DNA from: Kryptolebias marmoratus
Lineage: Eukaryota; Chordata; Actinopteri; Cyprinodontiformes; Rivulidae
DNA length: 64,000 nucleotides
NCBI RefSeq assembly: GCF_001649575.2
Contig: NC_051430.1
Location: 11,202,819 to 11,266,818 of the forward strand
Direction of reading: 5' to 3'
The position numbers were made by a program, and so were the translations under genes. The notes under the pieces are model-generated. The model had not been told where the DNA came from. It was given only the letters and a program-made list of their open reading frames with translations, and did no database searches. Shown here in pieces: positions 60,618 through 64,000 of this stretch (within the stretch, counting starts at the first letter, position 1; every line of letters starts with the position of its first letter).

Positions 60618-60764
60618 GTTGGCCAGGGATTTGCTCAATATGTTGTTTTTAAGCATTTAGATTCCCTTCAGTCTTTTGTCTCTGTTTTTCTACTGAAGAA
60701 CGGGACATTTTCACCGCCTGCCGCCATGACAAGCAAGTGATATTGTAATTGCCTGTGAGCGTGT

Positions 60765-61225
60765 GAAGTGAAGTGAAATTTAGTTATATAGCACTTTTCA
60801 GCAGCAAGGTGATCCAAAGTGCTTTACAACACACGTGTGTGTGTTCATTCGTCTCTCTGTCAGCAAAATATCCTATAAACCTAAAGCACCAAAGCAATCA
60901 TTGGAAGAACACCTACACCTGATTCACTTTTGGAATCAACCTGATTCAAGATGGCTGCTGCAGCTCACGGACATTAGTTCACACACAAAAATGGCTTTTA
61001 CATTGAGGCGGTAGTAGGTGCCTGAGAGTCATTCCCAACATTTACTAACACATCGCGCAAGATGTCGCAATTTATCGCAATTTATCGCAATTTATCGCAT
61101 AACAGTAGATTTAAGATTTTGCCAAACTGGCCATGACTGTATTATTTCTCACCATAAGATGAGCTTAGTTTAAAACTCTGGCATGAAAGGAGGCAGGCAA
61201 TGTGCATTCCTTCAAGTAATGCTGT
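60765..61225 (+). repeat. Repeat family A copy preceded by a repeat fragment
   Basis: 60765-60830 (GTGAAATTTAGTTATATAGC, AAAGTGCTTTACAACAC) is a fragment like the 54027 element. 60840-61225 is a family A copy with TCTGTCAGCAAAATATCC, 'tggaatcaacctgattcaagatggctgctgcagc', GGTAGTAGGTGCCTGAGAG and GCATTCCTTCAAGTAATGCT. Inside it, TCGCAATTTA is repeated about three and a half times (61065-61099). Confidence 0.75.
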
Positions 61226-61229
61226 GCCT

Positions 61230-61990
61230 TTACTTATATAAATGGGACTGGTCTCAGTGAGATTACGCCACTAACTCGTGGACCATGCAGTTGAGGGAGT
61301 TGGTGTTGAGCAGGGGTGTGTATTTAGCCCCAGTTTGTTGTTGTTCACAATCATATTACTTTTGTTTCAAAGAATGATTTATTATTCCACATTAACTACA
61401 AGCAATGTTTGTTATGTAACTTTGATTTAAAAATATACATTGGACTGGAACAGAGGCATTGTTAACGATGGTACTGGTCTTGAGTAAATAACTGAGGGTG
61501 CTAATAAGTGAATACTATTTATTATTTTACTATTACCATTACAATATTAGATTTGCATCTCCTCCTGCAGCTTAAGAAAACCCTTACAATAAAATACATC
61601 CAAATGACTGGGCATTTTGGTACAGTGTTGGCTAATATATACAGTACAAAAAAGGGATTTCCCATTTACAACAATGAGATTGTGGAAAAACCTGTGAGAA
61701 AACCCTTGCCCTCTTTGGAGCTCTGTAGCTCAGACGTACTTCACAATAAAAAACATAATTAAATGTTTGAACAGGAAATCAGACTTTACATGACTGAAGT
61801 GCCGTTTTGATGTCTTAAGAGTTTTCAGTCCACTCTGCAGTTTAAATTTCATCTTTAAAGAGGTCCTTTAAACATGAAACAAATATACCACGTGATTTGC
61901 TCACTAACCCCTGAGAGACAGATGGATTGAACTCATTTGTGGAAAAAAAACCCCCATCCTTTTCTATTAAAGATAAGAAAGTGTTCACTC
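61230..61990. other. Intergenic, no gene seen
   Basis: AT-rich sequence with short open frames and no recognised homology or repeat. Confidence 0.4.
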
Positions 61991-61993
61991 CAA

Positions 61994-62029
61994 CCTGTAA
62001 TATCCTGCTGATGAGCAGGATATTACAGG
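61994..62029. repeat. Perfect 16-bp inverted repeat (hairpin)
   Basis: CCTGTAATATCCTGCT and AGCAGGATATTACAGG flank the 4-base spacer GATG without mismatch. Confidence 0.9.
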
Positions 62030-62479
62030 CTACTGTTTCCCTGTCAAATAATCCTGACGAACAAACTTCGATTTCTAATTTAGCTTGTTTAAATGTAATA
62101 CCCTGCTGGCAAACACACACGTCGCCTGCCTCAGATCATTTTCATGTTGACTATTCAATAATAATTAATCAGTTTTATAATCCAGGGGAAATTGCAGAGT
62201 GCACATAAAATCAGACATTAAAAGAAATGAGCTAATAAATTGACTTCAGGCACATTTTTTTTATTATGAAACAAAAACACTGTAAAACCCTAAATTTTTT
62301 TTATTAAACTTCCCGTTGAGAACGTCTGATATGATCTCAAAAAAACAACAACAAAAAAGAAAGACAAAGTAGTAGTCTGATAGATTATGCAGATAAAAAA
62401 AAAGATTCTGAAAGACTGAACCAGTCTGTTTTTGAAGGGTTAGAAAATTCAAGAGCAGAGTTTTAATGTTGACTTCTGT

Positions 62480-62496
62480 TTCCCTCTGGTGGCAGA
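62480..62496 (-). promoter_or_regulatory. Possible CTCF-type motif, minus strand
   Basis: On the minus strand the text TGCCACCAGAGGGA resembles the CTCF core, lacking the terminal GC-rich bases. It is a weak candidate facing the strong site at 12266. Confidence 0.3.
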
Positions 62497-62869
62497 CAAC
62501 ATACTGTTTCACATCAACAATGGCTTGGTGATTATGTAGTTTACTGTTTTGCATTGTGGATTGTGGATTTTATAACCTGAATCTAAACTTAAACGAAATC
62601 ATCTCGAACGTCAAACTGAAACTTCTTTTATGAAACCACGAAAAGCATCTGGAGCAGATGGGGCTCCTGGAAATATATATATACTTAAAAACGAAAACAA
62701 AATACTTAGTTTTTCTTGATCGTTTACACACAAATACTGGTTCTTGAGACACAATGACCACAACATGTAACTTGTGCACCAACCCCCTCAACCAATTCTG
62801 CGAAACTTGAAGCACGATTCCCGCTTTACACTGAAAGTGCAGTTCTAAAACACTTTTTTTCAAAACGCT

Positions 62870-63830
62870 ACACACAATTTTTTGCATTTGGCACAATTTT
62901 CCTGAAGAAAATCTCTTGTTTTCACAAGGAACACACTGTCATTTGAAGTTACCTGCCCTACTGTGCACACTGACTCATCTCATGGGCAAACACCTGTCAC
63001 ACCGATTTACAATCAACAATCGGAGCTTTAGCATAAAAGGGAAACAGGCAGCAGCTGATGCTTTTCATGGCTGGAGTCTCCATGCTGGACGATATTTCTC
63101 CCGCTGCTTGGCCAGGGAACACATTGCTTGTGATGTGGATGAGGTGCTGTGGGCAGTCCCAAACAGAAGAGAAGATGCTGCATAGTATTTTTTTTTTACT
63201 GTAACTGTATACAGTAAATTCTTCTGTTTTGTATGTAGAGCACTGTAGGTGCAGCTTTGTGTTGGTTGGGATGTACAGTGTGTACATTGTTTTTGTGGGG
63301 AAAATAAAATATATCTGTTACCTTGTATTTGTTTGTTCTGAGTATAAAAACAATAGTTTACTGTAAAATATTTTTCTGTATGTACTGTCTGTAGTAAATG
63401 TAACGCTGAACAAAAAAAAGGCCTAAATCATTCTGATGATTTCCATTCATCATAGTGTTTTACGTCGAGCACATCAGTGTTCAACCGGTTCTTATAAATG
63501 TTTATTCATATGATGGTTTGTGTGTGTCATCTGAAAACAAAACAGAGTTTTAAGAAGAGAGAAAATAGTTCTATATGTTAAGATTAGTTTTGCAGGAGAA
63601 TTGAAGGGTTTTGCCCACTGTGTGTTTGTGTTTTCTTGATCTGTGTGTAGAGTTCTGAGAATATGAGGCACGGTTTCAGAAAATGTGCGTAAACAATCGA
63701 GAAAAAACGTAAACTGAGTTTGCATTCATGTCTCACAGCACAAATACAAACACGATGCACACAGAAATCCTATTCTCAATAAAAGCTTCAAATTATCAAA
63801 GAAAAAAAAATCTCATCAGCTAAATAATCT
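62870..63830 (+). mobile_element. 3' part of a DDE transposon
   Basis: The segment includes a transposase C-terminus (next entry), a noncoding tail with TGTACAGTGTGTACATTG and an AATAAAATATAT stretch at about 63303, then further AT-rich sequence with GTACTGTCTGTAGTAAATG. The catalytic core is absent. Borders are approximate. Confidence 0.55.
63030..63184 (+). pseudogene. DDE transposase C-terminal fragment
   Basis: The frame reads FSRCLAREHIACDVDEVLW and ends NRREDAA before a stop. This is the C-terminal signature of a transposase family abundant in fish genomes. Only about 50 residues remain and there is no catalytic triad, so it is a dead fragment. Confidence 0.65.
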
Positions 63831-64000
63831 TCTATTAATTTAGCCGGATACAGGCAGCCTTAGTTTATTTGTAGAACTGTAAGCCAAGGTGAAGGGGTTT
63901 CTGTTTGTACAATCATGCAAAACATCACAATTATCACAATTTACCGGAGGTGGAAAGTAGTGAATTACATTCAATCCATAATGGTCAGTAGGTACTCTGT
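63831..64000. other. Window end, unassigned
   Basis: Nothing recognisable in this short AT-rich end. Confidence 0.4.

Noticed and set aside
60573..61099. CRISPR-like array
   Set aside because: The two tandem repeats have 9-10 bp units without spacers, and the genome is a vertebrate. They are simple tandem repeats.

Overview
This window is nuclear DNA from a ray-finned fish, most likely a percomorph teleost. Genes are split by GT-AG introns, four vertebrate genes can be read at protein level, and the rest is AT-rich sequence packed with short interspersed repeats, decayed Tc1/mariner elements, LINE tails and one degenerate endogenous retrovirus. No bacterial-type operon, CRISPR array or rRNA gene is visible.

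Layout: (1) 1-16.2 kb holds the 3' part of cabin1 (+), with seven coding exons from 3979 to 15177, a long intron before them and a 3'UTR after. The leading intron contains a compact promoter-like block (about 1364-1490) and a candidate exon that ends exactly on an ATG at a splice donor. (2) 16.8-20.4 kb is a broken retroviral pol region enclosed by two inverted copies of a ~300-bp sequence. (3) 20.5-24.7 kb is intergenic, with repeats and a 1.4-kb Tc1/mariner-like element. (4) 24.7-28.4 kb is a complete nine-exon T-box gene of the tbx16/tbx6-like type (+). (5) 31.4-37.9 kb is a complete seven-exon klhl22 (-), reconstructed at 630 codons. (6) 37.9-51.9 kb is gene-poor. It carries a ~2.5-kb fold-back element, an interrupted Tc1-like element, a perfect 109-bp palindrome and many copies of one interspersed family. 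(7) 51.9-57.5 kb is a neuropeptide Y receptor gene of the Y1 subfamily (+), with a CpG-rich noncoding first exon, a 3-kb intron and an intronless 367-codon reading frame. (8) 57.5-64 kb is intergenic repeat sequence ending in a transposase fragment.

The four genes do not form a pathway. Cabin1 is a nuclear calcineurin/MEF2 regulator, the T-box factor patterns mesoderm, Klhl22 is a CUL3 ubiquitin-ligase adaptor and the NPY receptor is a Gi-coupled GPCR. As I recall, CABIN1 and KLHL22 are also linked on human 22q11, so the block looks like conserved synteny. The most interesting items are the possible alternative cabin1 promoter, the inverted-repeat-bounded retroviral remnant, the fold-back element with its orphan reading frame, and several exact palindromes, one of them beside a copy of the local repeat family. 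All exon borders and protein identities are read by eye, without alignment or transcript data.
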